Positions 23,915 to 32,074 of a stretch of 43,820 bases of DNA are shown one piece after another. The translations under genes and the position numbers were made by a program. Origin of the DNA: Massilia arenae (GTDB lineage Bacteria > Pseudomonadota > Gammaproteobacteria > Burkholderiales > Burkholderiaceae_D); contig NZ_VPFD01000038.1 of assembly GCF_008014745.1 (NCBI RefSeq), positions 1 to 43,820 on the forward strand, read 5' to 3'. Each line of letters opens with the position of its first letter. Position 1 is the stretch's first letter. The notes beneath the pieces are model-generated. The model did not search any database and was not told the DNA's origin. It saw nothing but the letters and a program-made list of their open reading frames with translations.

Positions 23915-25272
23915 TGGACAAGAATCTTCACAACGATAAGCATTCCATGACCTTTACCCGTATTGCCGCGGCAGCCGCCGTTTTCGCGTCGCTGACACTG
24001 TCCGCGAACGTCGCCCAGGCCCAGCAGGCCGCTCCGCTCAAGAACGACGTCGTCGCCAAGGTCGACGCCATGTACCCATGGCTCGACGCGGTCTACAAGG
24101 ACCTGCATGCCCATCCCGAGATCGCCTTCCAGGAAGTGCGCACCGCCGGCAAGCTGGCGGCCGAGATGCGCAAGCTTGGCTTCACCGTCACCGAGAAGGT
24201 CGGCAAGACCGGCATCGTCGCGGTGCTCAAGAACGGCGCCGGCCCGACGGTCCTGGTGCGCACCGACATGGACGGCCTGCCGATGGAAGAGCGCACCGGC
24301 CTGCCGTACGCCAGCCGCGCCCGCGCCACCAGCGAAGGCCGCGACACCTTCGTGATGCATAGCTGCGGCCACGACATTCACATGACCAGCTGGCTCGCAA
24401 CCGCCCGCACCCTGGTCGAACTGAAATCGCAGTGGAAGGGTACGCTAGTCTTCATCGGCCAGCCGGCCGAGGAAATCGTCGCCGGCGCCAAGGCGATGCT
24501 CGACGACGGCCTGTTCAAGCGTTTCCCGAAACCGGACTACGCCTTCGCCCTGCATTCGTGGCCGCTGGCCCATGGCACCGTGGGTTTCAACGACGGCCCG
24601 GTATCGTCCAACTCGGACTGGCTCGAGATCACCTTCAAAGGCCGTGGCGGCCATGGCTCGGCGCCTGATAAAACCATCGACCCGGTGGCGATCGCGGCGC
24701 GGTTCGTGGTCGACGTCCAGACCGTGGTGAGCCGCGAGAAGGATCCGAAGGAGTTCGGCGTGGTGACGGTCGGTTCGATCCAGGGCGGCACGGTCGGCAA
24801 CATCATCCCGGACAGCGTGCAGGTGCGCGGCACCATCCGCTCGTACAGCCCGCTAGTCCGCGCCAAGCTGCTCGAAGGCGTGCGCCGTGTGGCCGAGGGT
24901 TCGGCGGCGATGGCCGGCGCGCCGAAGCCGGACATGCTGATCGGCGGCGGCGGCCAGGCCATCGTCAACAGCACCGAACTGGTGAACAAGACCGAGGTGG
25001 TGTTCAAGGAAGCCTTCGGCGCCGACAAGGCCAAGCGCATGCCGGCCATGACCGCCAGCGAAGACTTCTCGCTGTACGCCAACGAGGGCGTGCCGTCGAT
25101 GTTCTTCTTCACCGGCGTCTACGATCCGAAGGTGGTGGCCGAAGCGGAGCGCGAGGGCGGCAAGCCGATCGCCTTCAACCACTCGCCGTTCTACGCGCCG
25201 GTGCCGGAACCGTCGATCAAGACCGGCGCCCAGGCGATGACCCTGGCCGTGCTGAACGTGCTCGGCAAATAA
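23914..25272 (+). CDS. exported M20D-family amidohydrolase
   Basis: 452-residue metal-dependent amidohydrolase of the M20D group (hippurate hydrolase, IAA-amino-acid hydrolase type). Metal-site blocks: RTDMDGLPMEERTGLPY, MHSCGHDIHMTSWLA, PAEEIVAGAKAMLDDG, and the late His in AFNHSPFYAP; the dimerisation lid starts at LEITFKGRGGHGSAPD. The N-terminus is a signal peptide (hydrophobic AAAAAVFASLTLSANVAQA), so the enzyme acts in the periplasm, unlike most of the family. The ATG at 23914 overlaps the peptidase stop codon; an in-frame ATG at 23947 directly before the signal core is an alternative. Natural substrate unknown, perhaps N-acyl amino acids or peptides released by the adjacent peptidase. 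Confidence 0.92.
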   Translation: MDKNLHNDKHSMTFTRIAAAAAVFASLTLSANVAQAQQAAPLKNDVVAKVDAMYPWLDAVYKDLHAHPEIAFQEVRTAGKLAAEMRKLGFTVTEKVGKTGIVAVLKNGAGPTVLVRTDMDGLPMEERTGLPYASRARATSEGRDTFVMHSCGHDIHMTSWLATARTLVELKSQWKGTLVFIGQPAEEIVAGAKAMLDDGLFKRFPKPDYAFALHSWPLAHGTVGFNDGPVSSNSDWLEITFKGRGGHGSAPDKTIDPVAIAARFVVDVQTVVSREKDPKEFGVVTVGSIQGGTVGNIIPDSVQVRGTIRSYSPLVRAKLLEGVRRVAEGSAAMAGAPKPDMLIGGGGQAIVNSTELVNKTEVVFKEAFGADKAKRMPAMTASEDFSLYANEGVPSMFFFTGVYDPKVVAEAEREGGKPIAFNHSPFYAPVPEPSIKTGAQAMTLAVLNVLGK

Positions 25273-25289
25273 ACAGCCAAGCCATATGA

Positions 25290-25325
25290 AAACGGCCGGT
25301 CGCTTGCGCGCCGGCCGTTTTTATT
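25290..25325. terminator. terminator between amidohydrolase and Fur-family gene
   Basis: AACGGCCGG / CCGGCCGTT stem around CGCTTGCG-rich loop, followed by TTTTT on the plus strand, just after the amidohydrolase stop. A-rich sequence on the left lets it also serve the convergent minus-strand Fur-family gene. Confidence 0.85.
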
Positions 25326-25331
25326 TCTGGT

Positions 25332-25712
25332 TCAGGACGTGAGGCAGTCGGCGCAGCGGCCGTACAGGGTCAGTTCGTGACTTTCGACGCTGAAGCCTTT
25401 CGGCGCCATGTGCTCGATGTCGCCGGGGCAGGCGTGCACGTCGAACACGCGCTGGCAGGCGGTGCACTGGAAGTGATGATGGTGGTGTTCGGCGGCGCTG
25501 GTCGACTCGTAGCGCGCGCCTTCGCCGGGCAGGGTGACGACCTTGAGCGCGCCGTCGTCCACCAGCGACTTCAGGTTGCGGTACACGGTCGCCATGCCCA
25601 GCTGGCTGACCTCGCGGCTGGCTTCGTCCAGGATCTCTTGTGGCGACAGCGGGCGCTGCGCATGCTCGATCGCATGCAGGATGGCGGTTTTTTGACGTGT
25701 ATTGCGTTGCAT
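25332..25712 (-). CDS. Fur-family repressor, probably Zur
   Basis: 126-residue metalloregulator of the Fur/Zur/Per family. Winged helix: PLSPQEILDEASREVSQLGM followed by ATVYRNLKSLVDDGALKVV, the recognition helix. Metal sites: the HHHHHFQCTACQRVFDVH cluster with a CxxC, and a second CADC near the C-terminus, giving two structural-zinc CxxC pairs typical of Zur/Fur. The gene is divergent from a ZnuD-like receptor with palindromic sites between them, and the receptor has a His-rich loop, so zinc-dependent repression is the best guess; Fur proper is less likely. Confidence 0.85.
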   Translation of the reverse strand: MQRNTRQKTAILHAIEHAQRPLSPQEILDEASREVSQLGMATVYRNLKSLVDDGALKVVTLPGEGARYESTSAAEHHHHHFQCTACQRVFDVHACPGDIEHMAPKGFSVESHELTLYGRCADCLTS

Positions 25713-25766
25713 AGGGCGAAGGATACCTCAAAGCGCACACTGGAATCAAAAAGCGCCAAAAAGCGG

Positions 25767-25795
25767 TTGAATGCTTAATGATAATGGCTTATCAT
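25767..25795 (+). promoter_or_regulatory. promoter of ZnuD-like receptor 1
   Basis: TTGAAT (25767-25772), exact 17-bp spacer, TATCAT (25790-25795). The same -35, spacing and -10 recur before the second receptor (28068-28096), with the surrounding GTTGAATGCTTAA conserved. The palindrome at 25777-25796 covers the spacer and -10, so bound repressor would block RNA polymerase. Confidence 0.65.
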
Positions 25796-25796
25796 T
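25777..25796. promoter_or_regulatory. candidate Zur operator 1
   Basis: 20-bp palindrome AATGATAA-TGGC-TTATCATT, fitting AAYGATAA-N4-TTATCRTT. It overlaps the -10 region of the receptor-1 promoter, in the intergenic region shared with the Fur-family gene. Confidence 0.7.
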
Positions 25797-25804
25797 TCCA
25801 TGTT

Positions 25805-25824
25805 AATGATAACGGATTATCGTT
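25805..25824. promoter_or_regulatory. candidate Zur operator 2
   Basis: Second palindrome AATGATAA-CGGA-TTATCGTT, 28 bp downstream (start to start) of operator 1, in the 5' untranslated region of receptor 1. Two dimers could bind side by side. Confidence 0.7.
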
Positions 25825-25871
25825 ATCTGCTTTACACGCATCCTGCCGTCCAATCATTTCGAGGAACCACC

Positions 25872-27983
25872 ATGTCTCACTTTTCCTGCAAGCGCACACC
25901 GCTGACCCTGGCGCTGATGCTGGCCTTCGGCGCGCCCCTGGCGGTCCAAGCCCAGACGACGAGCCGTGCGGCTTCGGATCCGGACAGCGTGCCGACCGTG
26001 GTCGTGTCGGCCAGCGCCCTGGGCGTGGTCCACGACGACATGATCACCCCGGTGACCTCGCTCGGCGGCAGTGAACTGGTGCGCGCCCGCGAATCGACCC
26101 TGGGCGAAACCCTGGCCCACCAGCCCGGCATCACCTCGAGCCACTTCGGCGCCGGCGCCAGCCGTCCGGTGATCCGCGGCATGGACGGTCCGCGCGTGAA
26201 GATCCTGTCCGACGGCGCCGAGATCCAGGACGCCTCGACCATCAGCCCCGACCACGCCGTCGCTTTCGAGCCGGTCCTGGCCGAGCGCATCGAAGTGCTG
26301 CGCGGCCCGTCGGCCCTGGCCTATGGCGGCGGCGCGGTGGGCGGCGTAGTGAACATCCTCGACCGCAAGATCCCGACCGCGATGCCCGAGAAGGGCCTGG
26401 AAGGCAGCGCCGAAGTACGCGCCAACTCGGCGGCGCGCGAAAAGACCGGCGCCTTCGAATTCACCACCGCCGCCGGCAGCAACCTGGCCCTGCACCTGGA
26501 AGGCGTCAAGCGCGATGCCGACGAATACCGCGTCGGCAAGGACTGGAGCGAAGGCCGCCACGTGAACGGCAGCTACAAGGAGTCCGAGACCGGCACCGTC
26601 GGCCTGTCGTGGATCGGCAAGAACGGTTATATCGGCGCCGCCTTCACCAAGGAGCGCACCGAATACGGCATTCCGGGCCACGGCCACGAGTTCGAGAGCT
26701 GCCACCCGCATGGCTCGCACCTGCACTGCGGCGGCCATGGCCACGAAGAAGAAGGCCATGACCATGACGAGCACGGCGAGGAAGGCCACGATCACGACCA
26801 TGACCATGAGCACGGCGAAGTGCCGGTGGTGAAGCTCGACAGCGAACGCTGGGACATCCGCGGCGAATACCGCAATCCGGTGGCCGGCATCGAGCGCGTG
26901 CGCCTGCGCGCCTCGTTCACCGATTACGTCCACGACGAGCTGGAAGACAACGTCGTTTCGACCTCGTTCCGCAACAAGGGCCACGACGCCCGCCTGGAAG
27001 CGGTGCACGCGCCGCTGGCCGGCTGGCGCGGCGTGTTCGGCCTGCAGACCACGCGCCGCGACTTCTCGGCGATCGGCGAGGAAGCCTATGTGCCGCCGAC
27101 GCTCACCAAGAAGCACGCCGCCTTCGTGACCGAGGAATACAAGCTCGATAACTGGCGCTTCGAGGCTGGCCTCCGCCACGAATGGCAGGACATCGAGGTC
27201 GATGCCCCGGGCCTGCGCGACACCGATGCGCGCGGCACCTCGGCCTCGGTCGGCGCGGTATGGAAGCTGGCGCCGCAGTATTCGCTGCGCGCCTCGCTTT
27301 CGCGCAGCCACCGCCTGCCGACCGCCGAAGAATTGTATGCCGACGGCGTGCACCTGGCCACCGCCACCTATGAAGTCGGCAACCAAGACCTGGACAAGGA
27401 AACCTCGAACAACGTCGACCTGACCCTGCGCAAGTTCGAAGGCGACACCACCTTCTCGGTCAGCGCCTTCCACAACCGCGTCGACAACTACATCTACGCG
27501 CACACGCTGGACAACCACGAAGGCTTCCAGCTGGTGGAATACGCCCAGCGCGACGCCACCTTCACCGGCCTGGAAGGGGAAATTCGCCAGAAGCTGACTC
27601 CGGCGATCAGCGCGACCGTGTTCGGCGACTACGTGCGCGCCCGTTTCGACGAGGGCGAGGGCAGCCGCAACCTGCCGCGCATCCCGGCCTCGCGCCTCGG
27701 CGTCAAGCTGGACGGCGACTGGAACCAATGGCATGGCATGGTCGAGTTCTACCGCGTGGGCAAGCAGGACAAGCTGGCCGACTACGAGACCGAGACCGCT
27801 GGCTACAATATGCTCAACGTCGGCGCCCATTACTCGACCCGCATTGGCGGCGTGCCGACCCAGTTCTATGCGCGCCTGAACAACCTGACCGACGAACTGG
27901 CGTTTAGCCACACTTCGTTCATCAAGAATGCGGCGCCGCTGACCGGGCGTAATCTGACGGCGGGTATTCGCGTCATCTTCTGA
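25872..27983 (+). CDS. TonB-dependent receptor, ZnuD-like with His-rich loop
   Basis: 703-residue outer-membrane receptor. Signal peptide to VQAQ; a plug domain (about 40-165) with GETLAHQPGITSSHFGAGAS, RPVIRGMDGPRVKILSDG and VLRGPSALAYGGGAVGGVVN; then a 22-strand barrel ending in the terminal Phe of TAGIRVIF. Residues 270-316 form an extracellular loop with about 17 His plus many Asp/Glu and two Cys (e.g. GHDHDHDHEHGE), as in the zinc receptor ZnuD of Neisseria. GAGGAA precedes the ATG. Expected to import Zn2+ (possibly another soft metal) with TonB energy; probably repressed by the adjacent Zur-like protein. Confidence 0.9.
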   Translation: MSHFSCKRTPLTLALMLAFGAPLAVQAQTTSRAASDPDSVPTVVVSASALGVVHDDMITPVTSLGGSELVRARESTLGETLAHQPGITSSHFGAGASRPVIRGMDGPRVKILSDGAEIQDASTISPDHAVAFEPVLAERIEVLRGPSALAYGGGAVGGVVNILDRKIPTAMPEKGLEGSAEVRANSAAREKTGAFEFTTAAGSNLALHLEGVKRDADEYRVGKDWSEGRHVNGSYKESETGTVGLSWIGKNGYIGAAFTKERTEYGIPGHGHEFESCHPHGSHLHCGGHGHEEEGHDHDEHGEEGHDHDHDHEHGEVPVVKLDSERWDIRGEYRNPVAGIERVRLRASFTDYVHDELEDNVVSTSFRNKGHDARLEAVHAPLAGWRGVFGLQTTRRDFSAIGEEAYVPPTLTKKHAAFVTEEYKLDNWRFEAGLRHEWQDIEVDAPGLRDTDARGTSASVGAVWKLAPQYSLRASLSRSHRLPTAEELYADGVHLATATYEVGNQDLDKETSNNVDLTLRKFEGDTTFSVSAFHNRVDNYIYAHTLDNHEGFQLVEYAQRDATFTGLEGEIRQKLTPAISATVFGDYVRARFDEGEGSRNLPRIPASRLGVKLDGDWNQWHGMVEFYRVGKQDKLADYETETAGYNMLNVGAHYSTRIGGVPTQFYARLNNLTDELAFSHTSFIKNAAPLTGRNLTAGIRVIF

Positions 27984-28006
27984 CGCATCGCGTCAAGACG
28001 TATCGG

Positions 28007-28044
28007 CCGGCGCAGGGCGAAGTTCGCCCTGCGCCGGTTTTTTT
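28007..28044 (+). terminator. terminator after receptor 1
   Basis: Strong hairpin CCGGCGCAGGGCGAA / TTCGCCCTGCGCCGG with a run of seven to eight T directly after, 23 bp past the receptor-1 stop codon. It separates receptor 1 from the second receptor, which has its own promoter. Confidence 0.93.
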
Positions 28045-28067
28045 CCGCGCGCAATTGCCGCGCTGCG

Positions 28068-28096
28068 TTGAATGCTTAACGATAATCGGTTATCAT
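28068..28096 (+). promoter_or_regulatory. promoter of ZnuD-like receptor 2
   Basis: TTGAAT (28068-28073), 17-bp spacer, TATCAT (28091-28096): the same elements and spacing as the receptor-1 promoter, evidently duplicated with the gene. Confidence 0.65.
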
Positions 28097-28097
28097 T
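28078..28097. promoter_or_regulatory. candidate Zur operator 3
   Basis: Palindrome AACGATAA-TCGG-TTATCATT, third member of the AAYGATAA-N4-TTATCRTT set, placed over the -10 of the receptor-2 promoter exactly as operator 1 is for receptor 1. Confidence 0.7.
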
Positions 28098-28155
28098 AGA
28101 TTCTGCTTATGGTGCACCATTGTCACCACGGCGCATTCGACGACCAAGGATTCCC

Positions 28156-30150
28156 ATGACTGACTTCACCGGCAAGCGCACGCCGCTCGCACTGGCTTGC
28201 TTGCTGACGCTTGGGGCGCCGTTGACGGCCCATGCGCAATCGACCGCAGCGCCCGCGACCGCTGCGCCCGCAACCGTCGTTGTGTCCGCCAGCGGGCTCG
28301 GCGTGTCCAGCGACGACATGGTCACGCCGGTGACGTCGATCGGTGGCAATGAGCTGGTACGTACCCGTCAGTCGACCCTGGGCGAAACCTTGTCGAGCAT
28401 GCCGGGCATTACGTCGAGCCACTTCGGCGCCGGCGCCAGTCGTCCGATCATCCGCGGCATGGATGGCCCGCGCGTGAAGATCCTGTCCGACGGTTCCGAG
28501 ATCCAGGATGCGTCCACCATCAGCCCCGACCACGCTGTTGCATTTGAACCTGTCCTGGCCGAGCGGATCGAAGTGCTGCGCGGCCCGTCGGCGCTGGCCT
28601 ACGGCGGCGGCGCCGTCGGCGGCGTGGTGAACATCATCGACCGCAAGGTGCCGACCGCGATGCCCGAGAACGGCCTGGAAGGCAGCGCGGAAGTGCGCGC
28701 CAATTCGGCGGCGCGCGAAAAGACCGGCGCTTTCGAACTCACCACGGCCGCGGGCAGCAACGTCGCCCTGCACGTGGAAGGCGTCAAGCGCGATGCCGAC
28801 GACTACCGCGTCGGCAAGGACTGGGAAGGCGGCCGCCGCGTCCCGGGCAGCTACAAGGAAACCGAGACCGGCACCGTCGGCCTGTCCTGGGTCGGCCAGA
28901 ATGGCTACCTGGGCGCCGCCTTCACCAAGGAGCGCGGCAAGTACGGCCTGCCGGGCCACGGCTTCGAGAACGAGGCGGGCGAGATCGAGGCGCCGGTGGT
29001 GGACCTCGATAGCGAACGCTGGGACGTGCGCGGCGAATACCGCAATCCGGTGGCCGGCATCGAACGCGTGCGCCTGCGCGCCTCGTTCACCGACTACATC
29101 CACGACGAGGTCGAGGGCAGCGCGGTCGCCACCACCTTCAAGAACAAGGGCCACGATGGCCGCCTGGAATTCGTGCATGCGCCGATTGCGGGCTGGCATG
29201 GCGTGTTCGGCCTGCAGACCACGCGCCGCGATTTCTCGGCCATCGGCGCCGAGGCCTATGTGCCGCCGACCTTGACGAAGAAGCATGCGGCCTTCCTGAC
29301 CGAGGAATACAAGCTGGGCAATGTGCGCTTCGAGGCCGCCGTGCGCCATGAATGGCAGGACGTTGACGTCGAGGTGGACAAGCCCGACAGCCACACGCGC
29401 GGCACCTCGCTGTCGGTGGGCGCAGTCTGGAAGTTCGCGCCGGAATACTCGCTGGGCACCTCGCTGTCGCACACGCACCGCCTGCCGACCGCCGAGGAAT
29501 TGTTCGCGGACGGCCCGCACCTGGCGACCAATACCTATGAGATCGGCAACCCGAACCTGGTCAAGGAAACGTCGAACAATCTCGACCTGACCCTGCGCAA
29601 GTTCGCCGGCCGCACCACCTTTTCGCTCAGCGCCTTCCACAACCGCATCGGCGACTACATCTATTCGCAGACGCGCGGCGAGTTCCAGGGCCTGCAGCTG
29701 ATCAACTACGCCCAGCGCGACGCCACCTTCACCGGCCTGGAAGGCGAAGTCGCGCATAACCTGTCGTCGGTGTGGAAGACGACCCTGTTCGGCGACTACG
29801 TCCGCGCCCGCTTCGACGAAGGCCCGGGTAGCCGCGACATCCCGCGCACCCCGGCGCACCGCATCGGCGTCAAGCTCGAAGGCGACTGGGGCGCCTGGAA
29901 CGGCCTGGCCGAACTGGTCCGCGTGGGCAAGCAGGACAAGATCGCCGAGTTCGAAACCGAGACGCCCGGCTACACCACGCTGAATCTCAGCACGCACTAT
30001 TCGACCCGCATCGGCACGCTGCCGGCGCAACTGTACCTGCGCCTGAACAATGTGACCGATCGCCTGGCCTACAGCCACACCTCGTTCATCAAGGACTATG
30101 CACCGCTCACCGGCCGGAACCTGACGGCCGGCCTGCGCGTACTGTTCTAA
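28156..30150 (+). CDS. TonB-dependent receptor, ZnuD-like paralogue without His loop
   Basis: 664-residue outer-membrane receptor, clearly a tandem paralogue of the preceding gene: the plug (GITSSHFGAGASRPIIRGMD, SPDHAVAFEPVLAERIEVLR) and most barrel strands are almost the same. The long His/Asp loop is replaced by a short GHGFENEAGEIEAP turn, so metal capture must differ. Signal peptide to AHAQ; ends with a terminal Phe (LRVLF). AAGGA lies five bases before the ATG. Own promoter with the same palindrome. The MerC-domain gene 68 bp downstream is probably co-transcribed. Confidence 0.9.
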   Translation: MTDFTGKRTPLALACLLTLGAPLTAHAQSTAAPATAAPATVVVSASGLGVSSDDMVTPVTSIGGNELVRTRQSTLGETLSSMPGITSSHFGAGASRPIIRGMDGPRVKILSDGSEIQDASTISPDHAVAFEPVLAERIEVLRGPSALAYGGGAVGGVVNIIDRKVPTAMPENGLEGSAEVRANSAAREKTGAFELTTAAGSNVALHVEGVKRDADDYRVGKDWEGGRRVPGSYKETETGTVGLSWVGQNGYLGAAFTKERGKYGLPGHGFENEAGEIEAPVVDLDSERWDVRGEYRNPVAGIERVRLRASFTDYIHDEVEGSAVATTFKNKGHDGRLEFVHAPIAGWHGVFGLQTTRRDFSAIGAEAYVPPTLTKKHAAFLTEEYKLGNVRFEAAVRHEWQDVDVEVDKPDSHTRGTSLSVGAVWKFAPEYSLGTSLSHTHRLPTAEELFADGPHLATNTYEIGNPNLVKETSNNLDLTLRKFAGRTTFSLSAFHNRIGDYIYSQTRGEFQGLQLINYAQRDATFTGLEGEVAHNLSSVWKTTLFGDYVRARFDEGPGSRDIPRTPAHRIGVKLEGDWGAWNGLAELVRVGKQDKIAEFETETPGYTTLNLSTHYSTRIGTLPAQLYLRLNNVTDRLAYSHTSFIKDYAPLTGRNLTAGLRVLF

Positions 30151-30164
30151 ACGGACTCAATCCA

Positions 30165-30198
30165 CCGGCGTCGCGGACACTGCTCGCGCCGCCGGTTT
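30165..30198 (+). terminator. weak hairpin between receptor 2 and merC-like gene
   Basis: CCGGCG (30165-30170) can pair with the CGCCGG that precedes TTTTA, giving an imperfect stem with a short T-run between the receptor-2 stop and the MerC gene. It may reduce rather than stop readthrough. Confidence 0.35.
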
Positions 30199-30218
30199 TA
30201 AAGAAAGGAACAGGGTTC

Positions 30219-30653
30219 ATGAAATCCCTGATCAAATACGGCGATGTCGCCGGCATGGCGGCATCGATCCTGTGCCTGCTGCACTGCATGGCGATGCCGC
30301 TCGTGATCCTGGCGTTTCCGATGCTCGGGCTGGCTCACGTGCACGACACCTTCCACGACACGCTGATCGCGGCGATCACCTTGCCGGTCTTGCTGGCGCT
30401 GGTGCCCGGCTACCTGAAGCACCGCGACAAGACCACCTTGCTGGTCGGCTGCGCTGGCCTGGCGATCTTTTTGGGCGCCGTCTTCGTCGTCAGCCCGCTG
30501 TTCGGCGAAACCGCCGAAGCAGTATTGGCCGTCATCAGCGGCTTCATGCTGCTGTATGCGCACCTGCGCAACCGCCGTCACTGCAAGCGTTGCGGCGCTC
30601 GTGCGCAGGACGCCGCCGGCCATCCGGCGCCGGCATCCTGCCATCCTCACTAA
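30219..30653 (+). CDS. MerC-domain membrane protein
   Basis: 144-residue inner-membrane protein with four hydrophobic segments and the MerC domain pattern: GDVAGMAASILCLLHCMAMP with paired Cys/His in the first helix. A cysteine/histidine-rich cytoplasmic tail (HCKRCGARAQ...SCHPH) follows the last helix. MerC proteins are mercuric-ion carriers in mer operons, but no other mer gene is here; next to two Zur-box-controlled receptors it more likely moves zinc across the inner membrane or buffers it. AAGGAA stands upstream of the ATG. Confidence 0.85.
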   Translation: MKSLIKYGDVAGMAASILCLLHCMAMPLVILAFPMLGLAHVHDTFHDTLIAAITLPVLLALVPGYLKHRDKTTLLVGCAGLAIFLGAVFVVSPLFGETAEAVLAVISGFMLLYAHLRNRRHCKRCGARAQDAAGHPAPASCHPH

Positions 30654-30659
30654 ATTAAG

Positions 30660-31163
30660 CTACAAGCCTGCGCGCTGCGGCCCCGCCAGCGTGCGCAGCT
30701 GGAAGCGGTAACGCTCGCCAAACAGGAAGGTCTCGGAAAACGTCATCAGGTCGGCATGTGCCGGCCCCAGTCCATCGGGTGGCGGCAGCGGACCGCTGCG
30801 GCGCAGCGAGGCCAGCGCGACCTCGGAGGCGCCCTGGTCGCGCGAGCGCTGCACCTGGACGTCGGCGAGCTGGCCCGCGCGGTCGACCGTGATGTTCAGC
30901 ACCACCACCGCCGGCAGCATGGGCGGCAATTCTCCCTCGAACACTCTTTCTGGATTGCGCTGCATGACGTGGCGCGCGACGTCGGCCTTATAAGCGTCGA
31001 GCGTGCGTGTCGGGGGCGGGGCGGGGATCGGTGTCAGCGGAATGGTCACCGCCTGGGCCTGTGGCGCAGGCGTCGGCGGCTCGGTCGACGTGCCGCATGC
31101 GGCCAGGGCCGCGAGCACGACCAGTGAGAAAAAGACGAAGATGCTGCGATGAGAGTTCTTCAT
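30660..31163 (-). CDS. TonB-C-like lipoprotein
   Basis: 167-residue exported protein. The signal peptide ends in a lipobox (LAAC, Cys23), followed by a Pro-rich linker (TEPPTPAPQAQAVTIPLTPI) and a C-terminal domain resembling the TonB C-terminal fold (AVVVLNITVDRAGQLADVQV, then SRDQGASEVALASLRRSGPLP). Real TonB is anchored by an N-terminal membrane helix and interacts with ExbBD; a lipid anchor makes this unlikely to be an energy transducer. It converges on the MerC gene (6-bp gap) and lies downstream of trpC on the same strand. Confidence 0.7.
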   Translation of the reverse strand: MKNSHRSIFVFFSLVVLAALAACGTSTEPPTPAPQAQAVTIPLTPIPAPPPTRTLDAYKADVARHVMQRNPERVFEGELPPMLPAVVVLNITVDRAGQLADVQVQRSRDQGASEVALASLRRSGPLPPPDGLGPAHADLMTFSETFLFGERYRFQLRTLAGPQRAGL

Positions 31164-31254
31164 GGCGGATGCAGGACTGTCGCAGGTCGCGCCGGTATTG
31201 GCGTACCAGTTCGACCCATCCGTGCATCCGGAGTTCCTCTACCGTTCCTTCACT

Positions 31255-32055
31255 TCAGGCGAACAGGCGCTGCAGTTCGCGGCCAGGATTTTCCGCGCGC
31301 ATGAAGGCTTCGCCGACCAGGAAGGCGTGGACGTCGGCCTCGCGCATGCGCTGCACGTCGCCGGTGCCGAGGATGCCCGATTCGGTCACCACCAGGCGAT
31401 CCTTCGGGATGCGCGGCAGCAGGCCGAGCGTGGTGTCGAGGGTGACGTCGAAGGTGCGCAGGTTGCGGTTGTTGATGCCCAGCAGCGGCGTCCTGAGCTT
31501 GAGCGCGGCATCGAGTTCATCGCCGTCGTGCACTTCGACCAGCACGTCCATGCCGAGGTCCATGGCGCAGGCTTCCAGTTCCGCCATCAGGCCGTGGTCG
31601 AGCGCCGCCACGATCAACAGGATCGCATCGGCGCCCATCGCACGCGCTTCATACACTTGATACGGGTCGACCATGAAATCCTTGCGCAGCACCGGCAGGG
31701 CGCAGGCGGCGCGCGCCTGCTGCAGGTAATCCACCGAACCCTGGAAGAACTGGACATCGGTCAGCACCGACAGGCAGGCCGCGCCGTGTTCTGCATAGCT
31801 TTGCGCGATCGCGGCCGGCTGGAAGTCGGGACGCAGCACGCCTTTCGACGGCGAGGCTTTCTTGACTTCGGCGATCACGCCGGCCTGGCCAGCAGCGATC
31901 TTCGCGCGCAGGCCGGCTTCGAAGCCGCGCAGGGCGGCGCGCGCTTCACGGTCGCTTTCGACCTCGTTGCGCAGGCTGTACAGGTCGCGATGCTTGCGCG
32001 CCGCGGCCACTTCGTCGGCCTTGACGGCCAGGATCTTGTTGAGGATGTCGGACAT
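31255..32055 (-). CDS. trpC: indole-3-glycerol-phosphate synthase
   Basis: 266-residue TIM-barrel enzyme converting CdRP to indole-3-glycerol phosphate, step four of tryptophan synthesis. Conserved blocks: GVIAEVKKASPSKGVLRPDF (catalytic Glu and Lys), LPVLRKDFMVDPYQVYEARA (catalytic Lys), LLGINNRNLRTFDV and VVTESGILGTGDVQRM. It is a stand-alone TrpC with no fused TrpF. The start ATG (MSDILNKIL) follows trpD by 19 bp; it is the last trp gene of this minus-strand operon. Confidence 0.97.
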   Translation of the reverse strand: MSDILNKILAVKADEVAAARKHRDLYSLRNEVESDREARAALRGFEAGLRAKIAAGQAGVIAEVKKASPSKGVLRPDFQPAAIAQSYAEHGAACLSVLTDVQFFQGSVDYLQQARAACALPVLRKDFMVDPYQVYEARAMGADAILLIVAALDHGLMAELEACAMDLGMDVLVEVHDGDELDAALKLRTPLLGINNRNLRTFDVTLDTTLGLLPRIPKDRLVVTESGILGTGDVQRMREADVHAFLVGEAFMRAENPGRELQRLFA

Positions 32056-32074
32056 CGATGCTCTCGCAATACGT

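Noticed and set aside
26679..26819. Repeated CAC/CAT-GAC pattern that could look like a DNA repeat or CRISPR
   Set aside because: It is the coding sequence of the His/Asp-rich loop in receptor 1; units are irregular, in frame, and there are no spacers.
25854..27911. 685-codon open frame antisense to ZnuD-like receptor 1, and similar long antisense frames at 28123-30078, 33864-35576, 39018-40904 and 6011-7762
   Set aside because: All lie opposite genes with strong family motifs, have the Ala/Arg/Val/Gln/His-rich composition produced by reading GC-rich codons in reverse, and show no recognisable domain or ribosome binding site.
30219..30653. A mercury-resistance (mer) operon
   Set aside because: Only a MerC-domain gene is present; merR, merT, merP and merA are all absent, and the neighbours are zinc-type receptors.
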